From positions 376,941-440,940 of the forward strand of contig CAKPXP010000001.1 of NCBI GenBank assembly GCA_934202005.1: a DNA stretch of 64,000 nucleotides, written 5' to 3'. Below are positions 33,466 to 42,299 of this stretch, piece by piece; within the stretch, counting starts at the first letter, position 1; each line of letters opens with the position of its first letter. The DNA comes from an uncultured Selenomonas sp. (GTDB lineage Bacteria; Bacillota; Negativicutes; Selenomonadales; Selenomonadaceae). A model generated the notes under the pieces. It was given only the letters and a program-made list of their open reading frames with translations, was not told the origin of the DNA and did not search any database. The position numbers and the translations under genes were made by a program.

Positions 33466-33630
33466 TAAGGAAGCACTGATTCATTCAGTACCCTGTCTTC
33501 ACGCGTCTACGCTGTTCTCTCGTCGCCCTACAATCCTCAGCGCAGCTCTGCTACGCTTCCGGTTTGTCTCCGAAGAGTACAGCGCATCCGCGCAAATCCA
33601 GGGCATTTCATTTCATCAGCGCTTCCTTAA
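33466..33630. mobile_element. MITE-like element, copy 2 (165 bp, inverted)
   Basis: Ends TAAGGAAGCACTGATTCATTCAG and CATTTCATCAGCGCTTCCTTAA are inverted repeats. The interior is the reverse complement of copy 1 at 22644-22809 with scattered substitutions. It ends 8 nt before the pepD SD. Confidence 0.85.
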
Positions 33631-33651
33631 TTATGTGTGGAGGTTATGGAT

Positions 33652-35088
33652 ATGACGATTGTAGATGGCGTACTCGATGAGTTCAAGAAATTAGCAGCGA
33701 TTCCGCGCAAGAGCGGAGAAGAGAAGGCGGTGAGCGATTTCCTGAAATCGTATCTGACGGAGCAGGGGTTCCATGTCGTTCAGGATGAGGTGAACAATAT
33801 CATCGCGGATGCACCGGCGACACCCGGTTGCGAGCAGGCGCCGCGCACGATTTTGCAGGGACACATGGATATGGTTTGCGTCGCGGAGGATGGCTATGCC
33901 TATGATCCGCTGCATGATCCCATCAAGCTCGTGCGCAGCGAGAACTATCTCGAAGCCGAGGGAACGAGTCTCGGCGCGGATGATGGCATCGGTGTGGCTG
34001 AGGGCATCTATCTGCTCAAAAATGCCAAGGAGCATGGCCCGCTGAGGCTGATCGTAACGGTAGATGAGGAACGCGGTATGACGGGAGCGATTCACCTTGC
34101 GCCGGAGCATCTGACGGATGCACAGTTCCTCATCAATTGCGATTCTGAGAATTACGATGAGCTCACGGTCGGCAGTGCGGGCAGCGTCGATATCACGTTC
34201 GAGCGGGGATTGCAGCACGAGCCGTCACCAGCAGGCACAGCCTATCGGCTCAGTGTCGGCGGCCTGCTCGGCGGTCATTCCGGCGAGCGCATCGGCGATG
34301 GCCGCGGCAATGCGCTGCGGACGCTGGCGTTCCTGCTACAGGCGCTGTCGCAGCAGGGAAACGTCGCTGTGGCGGATTTTCATGGCGGGAAGGCGCATAA
34401 TGCGATTCCGGATACGGCGGAGGCAGTATTCGTAACTGCCATCCCCAAGGAGGAGATGTCCCAGATCCTCACGGCGGAGAAAGAAAAGTTCCTCGCGATC
34501 TACGGTGCGGTAGATTCCAAGGTCGAGTTCGTCCTGCAGGAGATGGAAAAACCTGCCGAGGTGCTGCGAGACGATGCGGCACGGGCGTTGCTGCAGCTGC
34601 TCACGCTCGTGCATACGGGTGTCTTTGCGATGTCGACGGTTATCCCGACGCTGGTGGAGACGAGTGCGAATCTCGGTGTTGTGCGTATGACAGAGGGGAA
34701 AATTGTCGTGGAATATTTCCCGCGTTCCGCAGTGGATGGCAAGCTCGACGAATTCATCTATGCGGCGAAAACGCTCGGCGACCTCTTGGGCTTCCGCGCT
34801 GTCATCGGTACGAAGTCTCCCGGCTGGAAAGAGAACAAGCAGAGCGTCCTCGCCAAGATGATGGCCGATATTTTCCAAGAGCAGAACGGCAAGCCGATGA
34901 AGGTGGAGACCATCCATGCCGGGCTTGAGTGCGGCTGGCATTTCGGCAAGAATCCCCAACTGGACATGGTTTCCATCGGTGTGACCACACAGGATATCCA
35001 TAGCCCGAACGAGCGCTTGGTACTCGCTACGGTGGAGCCGCAGGTACGCCTCATCGAGGAGACGCTCCGGCGGATTGCCCAGCGCTGA
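33652..35088 (+). CDS. pepD: Aminoacyl-histidine dipeptidase (M20)
   Basis: A 478-aa zinc dipeptidase of the PepD/Xaa-His group. The M20 motifs are LQGHMDMVC (first His/Asp), GADDGIGVAEG (bridging Asp), VDEERGMTGA (catalytic Glu pair), CDSENYDELTVG and a C-terminal HAGLECGWHF, with the lid domain between. It hydrolyses dipeptides such as carnosine-like substrates in the cytoplasm. ATG 33652 has SD TGGAGG at 8 nt; GTG 33637 and ATG 33646 are too close to the SD. The region upstream is a MITE, so the promoter must lie in or beyond it. Confidence 0.95.
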   Translation: MTIVDGVLDEFKKLAAIPRKSGEEKAVSDFLKSYLTEQGFHVVQDEVNNIIADAPATPGCEQAPRTILQGHMDMVCVAEDGYAYDPLHDPIKLVRSENYLEAEGTSLGADDGIGVAEGIYLLKNAKEHGPLRLIVTVDEERGMTGAIHLAPEHLTDAQFLINCDSENYDELTVGSAGSVDITFERGLQHEPSPAGTAYRLSVGGLLGGHSGERIGDGRGNALRTLAFLLQALSQQGNVAVADFHGGKAHNAIPDTAEAVFVTAIPKEEMSQILTAEKEKFLAIYGAVDSKVEFVLQEMEKPAEVLRDDAARALLQLLTLVHTGVFAMSTVIPTLVETSANLGVVRMTEGKIVVEYFPRSAVDGKLDEFIYAAKTLGDLLGFRAVIGTKSPGWKENKQSVLAKMMADIFQEQNGKPMKVETIHAGLECGWHFGKNPQLDMVSIGVTTQDIHSPNERLVLATVEPQVRLIEETLRRIAQR

Positions 35089-35132
35089 GGTTTATCATCT
35101 TGCTTTCATGAGGGATTGTCCCATAAAGCAGA

Positions 35133-35172
35133 GGAGCCCCGCCTTCATGCAGATGCATGAAGGCGGGGCTCC
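35133..35172. terminator. Strong bidirectional terminator
   Basis: GGAGCCCCGCCTTCATGC (35133-35150) pairs perfectly over 18 bp with 35155-35172 around AGAT. It lies between pepD and the convergent acyltransferase. Confidence 0.8.
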
Positions 35173-35193
35173 TTCGTTCGCTACACGAACAAG

Positions 35194-36369
35194 TCAGCGC
35201 TTTGTTTTGGGATAGATGCCGATGGTTGCTTCGCTGAGGATGGGAAGCGCATTTCCAAGACGGCGGCAAAGTATGGCTGCCAGCAGCGAGAGGAGCAGGA
35301 CAGTAACGTAGAATGCGAGCGCGATGCCGCCCGTCATGATGATGCTGCGATGCTCCAGCGCGCGTGCGAGGTAGGTGATGAAAAGCGGATGCACGAGGTA
35401 GGCAAAGTAGGAGTGCTTGCCCAGCAAATGAAGGATGGGATTGAGCGCGGCAGGATAGCGTTGATAGGTGAAGATGGTGAAGAAGAACAACGAGGCCATC
35501 AGCGTGTAGAAGATGCCAGCGGGAGAGAGCTGATGCGCTGTGTTGATGCCGTCGAGGGGCGTCTGGCCCGCTGCGAGCAGGGAATAATAGTAGCCGAGCA
35601 GGCTTGCCATGCTCGCGTAGAAAAGAAGCGTGATGGCCGTGCGTTTCTGCTGCATGAAGCGCTTGAATGCCTCGATGTGCACGGCGAGATAGCCGCCGAG
35701 CAGGAAGATGAAGATGTAATGGAGCACCCAGTAGTTGAGGCGATACATGAGGAATGGCTTCAGCAGGGAATCATTCGGCAGTCCGTAGACATAGGTGTTG
35801 AAGGGGACAGAGAAGCTCGACCAGTAGTCAAAGAGCACCTGGAATACGAGCAGCGCGGTGAGCCCGCGCAGGCTCATGCGGCGCACGAGGGGAATCCAGA
35901 GCGGCATGAGCAGGTAGAACCAGAGCAGGATGACGAGGAAATAGAGCTGGTATTTCGCACAGCCGAAGAAGAGCAGCCCCCCGAAGTAGAGCGGTGAGGG
36001 CAGCCCGGTACCGTAGAGCAGTCCGTCATGGATGATGTAGAACAGCGACCAGACGAGATAGGGGATGAGCACGGTCTTGATGCGCCGCAGGTAGAAGTGG
36101 CGGGCAGCAAAAGGAGCGTGGATATCGAGATTGTAGAACAAGCCGAATGCGGAAATGAAGAAGAAGATCGGCACGCTGAAGCGTGTGAAAATCTCGAAAA
36201 GCGCAATGAGATGAGGATTGGCAGCGGGGTTGCTGAGATACTGCGACCCGACGTGGATGCCGATGACGCCCATCATGGAGATGCCGCGGATATATTCGAT
36301 GGCGGCGAGGCGGGGCTTGCGCTTTTTCTGAGATTCCTCGTGTCTTGGCTCCGCTGCGGATGCTTGCAT
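35194..36369 (-). CDS. Acyltransferase family 3 membrane protein
   Basis: A 391-aa integral membrane protein with about ten helices. The N-terminal IEYIRGISMMGVIGIHV carries the family's catalytic-type His. The SAFGLFYN segment and the YLRRIKTVLIPYLVWSLFY pattern are typical of AT-3 proteins, which acylate surface polysaccharides or lipids using cytoplasmic acyl-CoA. The target is unknown. SD AAGGAG is 7 nt before the ATG. It is 14 nt downstream of the SIMPL gene and probably co-transcribed with it. Confidence 0.9.
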   Translation of the reverse strand: MQASAAEPRHEESQKKRKPRLAAIEYIRGISMMGVIGIHVGSQYLSNPAANPHLIALFEIFTRFSVPIFFFISAFGLFYNLDIHAPFAARHFYLRRIKTVLIPYLVWSLFYIIHDGLLYGTGLPSPLYFGGLLFFGCAKYQLYFLVILLWFYLLMPLWIPLVRRMSLRGLTALLVFQVLFDYWSSFSVPFNTYVYGLPNDSLLKPFLMYRLNYWVLHYIFIFLLGGYLAVHIEAFKRFMQQKRTAITLLFYASMASLLGYYYSLLAAGQTPLDGINTAHQLSPAGIFYTLMASLFFFTIFTYQRYPAALNPILHLLGKHSYFAYLVHPLFITYLARALEHRSIIMTGGIALAFYVTVLLLSLLAAILCRRLGNALPILSEATIGIYPKTKR

Positions 36370-36383
36370 GGAGAAGGCTCCTT

Positions 36384-37100
36384 TCAGTCGCTGAGCAGGA
36401 AGTCGATGTGGACGTTTGCGGTGAGGGTGAGGCTGCCTGGCTGGATCGGCGTTGCGGCATCCTTAGCAGCCAGCATCATGTTGCCGACGTAGCGGCGCGT
36501 TTCCGGGTAGCTGGTATTTTCGCTGACGGTCTGGATGCCGACGATGCGCTTGCCGAGCCCCTGGGCGATGATGTCCGCTTTGTCGCGCGCGTCCGCAATG
36601 GCGTTTTTGAGCGCCTCCTTGCGCAGGGCACGTGCATCGGAGGCCGTGAAGCTCAGAGATGAGATTTCATTCGCCCCATGCGAGAGCGCAGCGTCAACGA
36701 CCTTGCCCGTGAGCTTGATGTCGCGGACGCAGACGAGCACCGTGTTGTCGACGGTGTAGCCGTTGATCTCGCCGCGGCGGTTTTCCTCCGTGCGATAGGT
36801 CGGGCGGAAGGAATAGTTCTGCGTCTGGATGTCTTTGGCGTCGATGCCGAGCGCGGCGATGGCCTTCTGGATCTGCGCGGCTGTCCAGGCGTTGTCATTC
36901 TGCGCCTTTGCCGCATCTGCCGCATGCGTGGTGATGCCGATGGCAACAGTCGCCTGGTCGGGGGCGGCATTCGCCTCACCGGTGCCTTCGACGGAGAGCG
37001 TCGGCCGCGGAGGCTGTTCCGCCGCCTGCGTTTCCTGCGGCAGAACGAGGAGGGAGAGAGCGAGAGCAAAAACAAAGAACAGGGAAGCATATCGTTTCAT
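36384..37100 (-). CDS. SIMPL (DUF541) domain exported protein
   Basis: A 238-aa protein with a Sec signal peptide (MKRYASLFFVFALALSLLV, cleavage near TQAAEQ). The SIMPL domain follows: PTLSVEGTGEANAAPDQATVAIG, ALGIDAKDIQTQNYSFRP and DARDKADIIAQGLG. Members (YggE/BP26) form oligomeric rings in the periplasm and are linked to oxidative stress, but the mechanism is unclear. ATG 37100 is chosen because SD AAAGGAG precedes it and the signal peptide begins here. First gene of a unit with the acyltransferase. Confidence 0.9.
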   Translation of the reverse strand: MKRYASLFFVFALALSLLVLPQETQAAEQPPRPTLSVEGTGEANAAPDQATVAIGITTHAADAAKAQNDNAWTAAQIQKAIAALGIDAKDIQTQNYSFRPTYRTEENRRGEINGYTVDNTVLVCVRDIKLTGKVVDAALSHGANEISSLSFTASDARALRKEALKNAIADARDKADIIAQGLGKRIVGIQTVSENTSYPETRRYVGNMMLAAKDAATPIQPGSLTLTANVHIDFLLSD

Positions 37101-37186
37101 GGAAGAACACTCCTTTGAAATACAGTCATACATGTCTGCAGTGTGGCATGGCCTGACACTGGGCGCGAAATGGATTCTGCGCGTTG

Positions 37187-38485
37187 TCAGAGCTTCTTTG
37201 CCGTGAGTACGCAGTCAAGTTCGTCGAGCACCTGGGTGAGATTTTCCTCTGTGATGACGAGGGGCGGCTGGAAAGCCATGACGTTGCGGCCAACACCGTT
37301 CTTGCCGATGATGTAGCCGCGGTCTTTCATCTCCTCGAGCACATCGTCGAGAAGCTCCGGTGCGGGACTGCCGTCGGCGTGAATGAACTCTGCACCGTCC
37401 ATGAGGCCCAGACCGCGCACGTCGCCGATCACAGGGTGCGTCTCCTGCAGGCGGCGCAGTCCTGCGCGCAACGTCTTGCCGAGGGACTCTGCGCGCGCTG
37501 CGAGGTCGTGTGTCTCGATGTAGTCGAGCACGGCGAGCCCTGCCGTCGAGGAGACGGGATTGCCGCCGAGCGTCGAGGCGCCGGGACGCGTGTAGGTATC
37601 TGCAATCTCCGGCTTGGCGATGAAGGCGGAGATGGGGAAGCCGTTGCCGAGCGCCTTGGCCATGCACATGATGTCAGGCGTGACGCCGTAGTGCTCGATG
37701 CCGAACATCTTGCCCGTGCGCGCGAAGCCCGTCTGTACCTCGTCGATGATGAGCAGCGTGCCGTACTGGTCGAGGATCTCCTTGACGCGCTGGAAATATC
37801 CCTTCGGCGGCACGACGATGCCGGCGTTGCCCTGGATCGTCTCGGCGATGTAGGCACCCGGATGGCCGGAGGTCGCCGTCTTGATGAGATCCTCGACGGC
37901 ATTCGCGCAGGCGAGGTCGCAGGTGTCCGGCTTCTTGCCGAGCGGACAGCGGTAGCAATAGGGATTCGGCGCGAAGTGGATGCCGCCGACCGGCGTCGGC
38001 GCCGTGCGCCACATCGTGAGTCCCGTGACGCTCATGCCGAGTTTTGTGCGGCCGTGGAGGCCTTGGCGCAGCGCGATGATCTCGCTGTTGCCGCGCGCGA
38101 CCTCCGCGAGCAGCAACGCGCCCTCCGTGGCCTCAGAGCCTGTGGAGCAGAAAAAGCTCTTCTGGAGCGTGCCCGGCGTGACGGCGGCAAGACGTTCCGC
38201 GAGGTTGACGAAATTCTCCGTGAGGTAGATGTTGCAGACATGCTGCAGCGTCTTTGCCTGCTCCGTCGCAGGGCCGACGATGTCCGGGTTCGCATGGCCG
38301 CAGTTCATGACGGAGACGCCGGCGTAGCAGTCGAGGTATTTTTTGCCGTTGCTGTCCCAGAGGTATTGCATGGAGCCCTTGACGAACTCCTGGGGATCCT
38401 TGTAGAAATGGGCAAGGCAGGGCATGATGTATTTCTTTTTCTTTTCGAGGATGGCGGCGGGGCCGATGTATGTTTTCGCGTTCAT
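37187..38485 (-). CDS. Class III aminotransferase
   Basis: A 432-aa PLP enzyme of the acetylornithine/4-aminobutyrate/alanine-glyoxylate group. The PLP-binding lysine lies in CMAKALGNGFPISAF, the cofactor Asp in LLIIDEVQTGFARTG, and STGSEATEGALLLAE binds the phosphate. An inserted Cys-rich stretch (YCYRCPLGKKPDTCDLAC) is seen in the AGXT2-like/aspartate aminotransferase-family branch. The exact amino donor cannot be assigned. SD AAAGGAG lies 8 nt upstream. It is 24 nt downstream of the U32 gene in one operon. Confidence 0.9.
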   Translation of the reverse strand: MNAKTYIGPAAILEKKKKYIMPCLAHFYKDPQEFVKGSMQYLWDSNGKKYLDCYAGVSVMNCGHANPDIVGPATEQAKTLQHVCNIYLTENFVNLAERLAAVTPGTLQKSFFCSTGSEATEGALLLAEVARGNSEIIALRQGLHGRTKLGMSVTGLTMWRTAPTPVGGIHFAPNPYCYRCPLGKKPDTCDLACANAVEDLIKTATSGHPGAYIAETIQGNAGIVVPPKGYFQRVKEILDQYGTLLIIDEVQTGFARTGKMFGIEHYGVTPDIMCMAKALGNGFPISAFIAKPEIADTYTRPGASTLGGNPVSSTAGLAVLDYIETHDLAARAESLGKTLRAGLRRLQETHPVIGDVRGLGLMDGAEFIHADGSPAPELLDDVLEEMKDRGYIIGKNGVGRNVMAFQPPLVITEENLTQVLDELDCVLTAKKL

Positions 38486-38509
38486 GCAGTTGCTCCTTTC
38501 CTGGTGGCG

Positions 38510-40465
38510 TCAGATGGAATTGCGGGATTCGCGGAACCGGTAGGTGCCGATGCCGAGGCTGCGCGGCGCGTTCTCCTGCAGCGTCTTGAACTCATGTTCG
38601 TCGAAGGAAGCATCGCCCGCTGCGAGGCGGTCGAGCGCCTTGCGGTAGATCTTCGTCAGCATTGCGGTAGCGGCAGGCGTCTCATCCTGTGCTTCGATGC
38701 GGTAGGAGGCGATGCCGTTGAATTTCGCAAGGTACGGATAGAGGCAGAGATCCTTGGCGAAATAGATATGGTTGCGTCCGAATTGGTCGATGCGGATGCG
38801 GTGGATCTCGCCCGCCTTGTCACGCAGGGCGTAGTGGCGGTCCATCAGCTCCGGCTCGTTGAGCTCGTTGTAATCCGGCAGGCTCATCGCCGGGAAATTA
38901 TGGTCGCAGATCATGGACTCGTAGCCGCCATGGATGACGACCTCGATGGGCAGCACGGCATTCTCGACGATCTCACGCAGCTGTTCGAAGGAAAGCTCGA
39001 GGGAGGCACAGGCCTGCGTGATGCCGTTATCCTTCATGAAGACGGTCGCGAGATGGTTGAAGAGGTTGAAGGAGAGGTCGGCCTGCACGGGGAGGTTCGT
39101 AAGCGACTGCGCGAGCTTGAGCGCGCCGAGGTTGCTGACCATGATGCCCGCGGGCTGCTGCTTCCAATCGCGGATCGAGGAGAAGAGCTGCTCGAGCTCG
39201 CCGCATTCACGGCGCATGGTCGTGCGCGGCGTGTTGAGCACGACACGTACGTTTCGTTCCTGCGCGTAGGCAAGGATCTCCGCGTAGTCCGTGAGGCGCC
39301 ACGGACGCTGCGGGCGGAAGGCCTCGCCGCCGACGTAGACGACGTCGGCTCCCGCGTCGACGGCGGCTTTTGCCGCTGCCGGCGTGCCGACGCGCACGGC
39401 GAGTGTGCGATGCGATGCGTTTTTCTTCTGGATGGGGCGTTCCTGTTTGAGGATATCGTCCTGGAAACCGGCTTCCTTCACTGCCTCAGAGAAGAAGCGC
39501 GGCTCGCGCGTGCCGTCGAATCCGATGTCCTTTGCCGTCGGCTGGCCGAAGGCAAAGGTCGTCGTGAAGTCGCGTGCGCGGTTCTCATAGAGCAGCTTCC
39601 AGCCCTCCTCATCCGTCGCATAGCCCGTAGGATCGGCGATGTAGGCGTCGATGGCCGCGCGGTAGGTCGAGACGATGCGGCGCAGGAAAGGGGCGGGGCG
39701 CATGCGGCCCTCGATCTTGAAGGAGAAGACGCCCGCCTGGATGAGTTCCGGAATCGCGCGGTACATGCACATATCCTTGAGCGCGAGCTTGTAGGGACCG
39801 GGGCCGCCTTCGTCGAGGCGCTTGCCGCTCTCCTCGTCGATGAGCTCATAGGCCCAGCGGCAGGGCTTGAGGCAGCGACCACGGTTGCCGCTCTGACCGA
39901 AGACGACGCCGGAGTGGATGCACTGGCCGCTCTCGGAGATGCACATGTCGCCGTGCATGAAGTATTCGACCTCGATGTCTGTGCGCGCACGGAAAAGTGC
40001 GAGCTCGGAAAGCGTCATCTCGCGGCCGACGACGATGCGCGTGATGCCGTACTCCTTGAGCTTCTCAATGGCGTGCTCGTTGTGCGTGTTCATCATGACG
40101 GAGGTGTGCAGCGGGATGGTGATGCCCATCTCATGTACGAGTTCGAGCACGGCGAAGTCCTGCACGAGCAAAGCGTCTGGCTGGATTTTTTCCAAATACT
40201 GGAGATATTCTTTCAGAGCGGGTAATTCCTCGTCGCTGATGAGGTTGTTGAGCGTGATGTAGAGACGCACGTCATGCGCGTGCGCGTAGTCGATGGCCTT
40301 CTTGAGCGCGGCATCATCAAAATTGAAATCGCCCTCGTGCATGCGCATGTTGAAATGCTTGCCGCCGAGGTAGACGGCATCGGCACCGGATTCCACGTCG
40401 GCGACGAGTGCGTCCCAGGTGCCGGCAGGCGCCAGAAGTTCTACGGATTTTCGCGTCAATATCAT
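38510..40465 (-). CDS. U32 family peptidase / RNA-hydroxylation-type protein
   Basis: A 651-aa protein with the U32 core ELLAPAGTWDALVADVESGADAVYLGG. The central signature EYFMHGDMCISESGQC...NRGRCLKPCRWAY contributes Cys ligands. An extended C-terminal collagenase-like domain (PVQADLSFNLFNHLA onward) follows. Long members of this family (RlhA/YdcP-like) act in 23S rRNA or tRNA hydroxylation from prephenate-linked chemistry; others are annotated as collagenases. I favour the RNA-modification role from family knowledge. SD AAAGAGG upstream. First gene of the operon with the aminotransferase. Confidence 0.9.
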   Translation of the reverse strand: MILTRKSVELLAPAGTWDALVADVESGADAVYLGGKHFNMRMHEGDFNFDDAALKKAIDYAHAHDVRLYITLNNLISDEELPALKEYLQYLEKIQPDALLVQDFAVLELVHEMGITIPLHTSVMMNTHNEHAIEKLKEYGITRIVVGREMTLSELALFRARTDIEVEYFMHGDMCISESGQCIHSGVVFGQSGNRGRCLKPCRWAYELIDEESGKRLDEGGPGPYKLALKDMCMYRAIPELIQAGVFSFKIEGRMRPAPFLRRIVSTYRAAIDAYIADPTGYATDEEGWKLLYENRARDFTTTFAFGQPTAKDIGFDGTREPRFFSEAVKEAGFQDDILKQERPIQKKNASHRTLAVRVGTPAAAKAAVDAGADVVYVGGEAFRPQRPWRLTDYAEILAYAQERNVRVVLNTPRTTMRRECGELEQLFSSIRDWKQQPAGIMVSNLGALKLAQSLTNLPVQADLSFNLFNHLATVFMKDNGITQACASLELSFEQLREIVENAVLPIEVVIHGGYESMICDHNFPAMSLPDYNELNEPELMDRHYALRDKAGEIHRIRIDQFGRNHIYFAKDLCLYPYLAKFNGIASYRIEAQDETPAATAMLTKIYRKALDRLAAGDASFDEHEFKTLQENAPRSLGIGTYRFRESRNSI

Positions 40466-40594
40466 AGAAAAAGGAACCTCTTTTCTTGTAGTGATTGCGG
40501 CGGCGTGCCTGATTTTCGTGACGACGCCCGCCTGGTTGCTCCCTCAAGTATATCAGGAATGGACGTTGCGGGCAATAGAATCCCACGGCATGTC

Positions 40595-40623
40595 TTGCTT
40601 AAAGCCAGTAAGTGTAGTATGAT
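40595..40623 (+). promoter_or_regulatory. Promoter of the 40690-42925 operon
   Basis: TTGCTT (40595-40600), 17-nt spacer, TATGAT (40618-40623). It places transcription near 40630, 60 nt before the first start codon. Confidence 0.6.
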
Positions 40624-40689
40624 GAAAATTATCTATGGGAACGGTGAGAGATACGAGTTTCCTGTACGCGGACATGAGGAGGGAGCAGA

Positions 40690-41547
40690 TTGCTGGAACG
40701 GTTGAATTTCGAGATGGAGGAGCAGGCGCTTGCCGCTGCCGTCGTGGTGCGTGGACGTCAGGTCTTTTTTGCCTGCTGGCATGGTGAGGCTCCCGCTGGC
40801 GGCCCCTCCTGGCGGCCTCTGGAAAATGGACGCCGCTTCCTGCGTCGTCTGGAGCGCGTGCATCTTTCTCAATGGAAGAAGTCGTATCGCGCAGAATCAC
40901 CTGAGGATGCGGTGAGCCCTTGGCAGCTTTCGCTTTCCGATGGCGGCGTGCGCCGCGTCATCAAGGGCAATGCCTATCCGGAAAATTGGGCAGCGTTCGT
41001 CGATGTGATGAATGAGCTGCCGGGACTCGCCCTGCCGAAGGTGAATCAGGTCGAGGTACTCCAGCTCCTTTATGAGGGGGCGCTTGCTCCCGTGCCAGGG
41101 AATGTTTACGCGCCACGTCAATCCGGCGGCACGCTGGTCGAGAAACTGGTCGTGAACCGCGGCAAGCATATCCTGATCCTCACGCGCCACAAGCAGGGAT
41201 TCGGTACGGAGCGTCATGCGTTTGACTCCGTGCGCAACGTGCCGCTGCTGCTGAAGCGCGTCGACGCTTCGCTCTCCGCGCTCTCCGCATTGCCGGAGCA
41301 GCCGGGCGGACGCTTTAGCGAGAGAGATGGAGAGCGTCTCGAACTCCGTCTCATGCGCCGTACGGGAGAGGCGCGCCGGCTGCTCTTCGGCGCGCGCAGC
41401 ACATGGCCGGAATGTCTGCGCGCGCTCCTGCGGGAGATTACGGTGCTCACTTATGATGTCAAGAGCGAGCTGCTGCAGAATACGCCACAGACGCCGTCTG
41501 CGGCGCAGCTCCAGGTAGAGAAAGAGGACGGGGAGGAAGCAAGATGA
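40690..41547 (+). CDS. Hypothetical protein
   Basis: A 285-aa soluble protein of unknown function, starting at TTG 40690 with SD GAGGAGGGA at the right distance. It is rich in Arg, Glu and Leu. Notable segments are AAAVVVRGRQVFFACWHGEAP, LSLSDGGVRRVIKGNAYPENW (a phrase like the DG..Y..P.NW seen in several uncharacterised proteins) and RLELRLMRRTGEARRLLFG. No signal peptide or membrane helix. It overlaps xth by 4 nt (ATGA), so it is translationally coupled to exonuclease III, which hints at a nucleic-acid or repair link without proof. Confidence 0.7.
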   Translation: MLERLNFEMEEQALAAAVVVRGRQVFFACWHGEAPAGGPSWRPLENGRRFLRRLERVHLSQWKKSYRAESPEDAVSPWQLSLSDGGVRRVIKGNAYPENWAAFVDVMNELPGLALPKVNQVEVLQLLYEGALAPVPGNVYAPRQSGGTLVEKLVVNRGKHILILTRHKQGFGTERHAFDSVRNVPLLLKRVDASLSALSALPEQPGGRFSERDGERLELRLMRRTGEARRLLFGARSTWPECLRALLREITVLTYDVKSELLQNTPQTPSAAQLQVEKEDGEEAR

Positions 41548-42299
41548 AACTGATCTCCTGGAATGTCAACGGCCTGCGCGCCTGCCTGAAAAAGGGGTTC
41601 ATGGAGTCTTTCCGCGTGCTCGATGCGGATATCTTCGCGCTGCAGGAGACGAAGATGCAGCCGGATCAGGCAATCCTCGACCTGCCGGGCTATCGGCAGT
41701 ATTGGAACAGTGCGGAGAAAAAGGGGTATTCCGGCACAGCGGTATTCTCGCGTCTCGAGCCGCTTGCCGTCACTTGCGGCATCGGCAGCGAGGAACATGA
41801 TTGTGAGGGACGTGTGATTACTCTGGAGTTCCCGTCTTTTTATTTTGTGACGGTCTACACGCCGAACTCCAAACGGCAGCTGGAGCGGCTCGCCTATCGC
41901 ATGACCTGGGAGGATGCGTTCCGCGCCTATCTGCTGATGCTTGACGCGAAGAAGCCGGTCATTGTCTGCGGAGACCTCAATGTCGCGCACGAGGAGATCG
42001 ACCTCAAGAATCCCAAGACGAATCATCATAACGCCGGTTTTACGGACGAGGAACGCGCGAAGTTTACGGAGCTCCTGGAGGCGGGCTTCCTCGATACTTT
42101 CCGCACGCTCTATCCGGAGCGCGCGGGCATCTATACCTGGTGGTCGTATCTGCGCAAGGCACGTTTCACGAATGCAGGTTGGCGCATCGATTATTTCGTG
42201 GCGTCAGAGAGACTGCGCGGTACCATTGTCGATGCAACCATCCACAATGAGATTTTTGGCAGCGATCACTGCCCCGTGGGATTGGAGATCCGGTTATGA
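41544..42299 (+). CDS. xth: Exodeoxyribonuclease III
   Basis: A 251-aa AP endonuclease/3'-5' exonuclease of the ExoA/Xth family. Catalytic motifs are ISWNVNGLRA, LQETKM (Mg-binding Glu), YTPNS, GDLNVAHEEIDLKNP (Asp-Asn pair), TWWSYLRKAR, WRIDYF and the terminal FGSDHCPVGL (Asp-His). It repairs abasic sites and 3' blocks. It overlaps the upstream hypothetical gene by 4 nt and the downstream C39-like gene by 4 nt, giving a tight three-gene operon. Confidence 0.97.
   Translation: MKLISWNVNGLRACLKKGFMESFRVLDADIFALQETKMQPDQAILDLPGYRQYWNSAEKKGYSGTAVFSRLEPLAVTCGIGSEEHDCEGRVITLEFPSFYFVTVYTPNSKRQLERLAYRMTWEDAFRAYLLMLDAKKPVIVCGDLNVAHEEIDLKNPKTNHHNAGFTDEERAKFTELLEAGFLDTFRTLYPERAGIYTWWSYLRKARFTNAGWRIDYFVASERLRGTIVDATIHNEIFGSDHCPVGLEIRL

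Noticed and set aside
37184..40225. A 1013-codon open frame antisense to the aminotransferase and U32 genes
   Set aside because: It is a shadow frame created by GC-rich codon use. Its product is Arg/Asp/His/Val-rich with no family resemblance, and both genes on the other strand are clear full-length homologues with SD sites.
40619..40705. A 28-codon frame just before the 40690 gene
   Set aside because: Its ATG lies inside the predicted -10 element, so it would not be in the transcript. The TTG at 40690 has a better SD.
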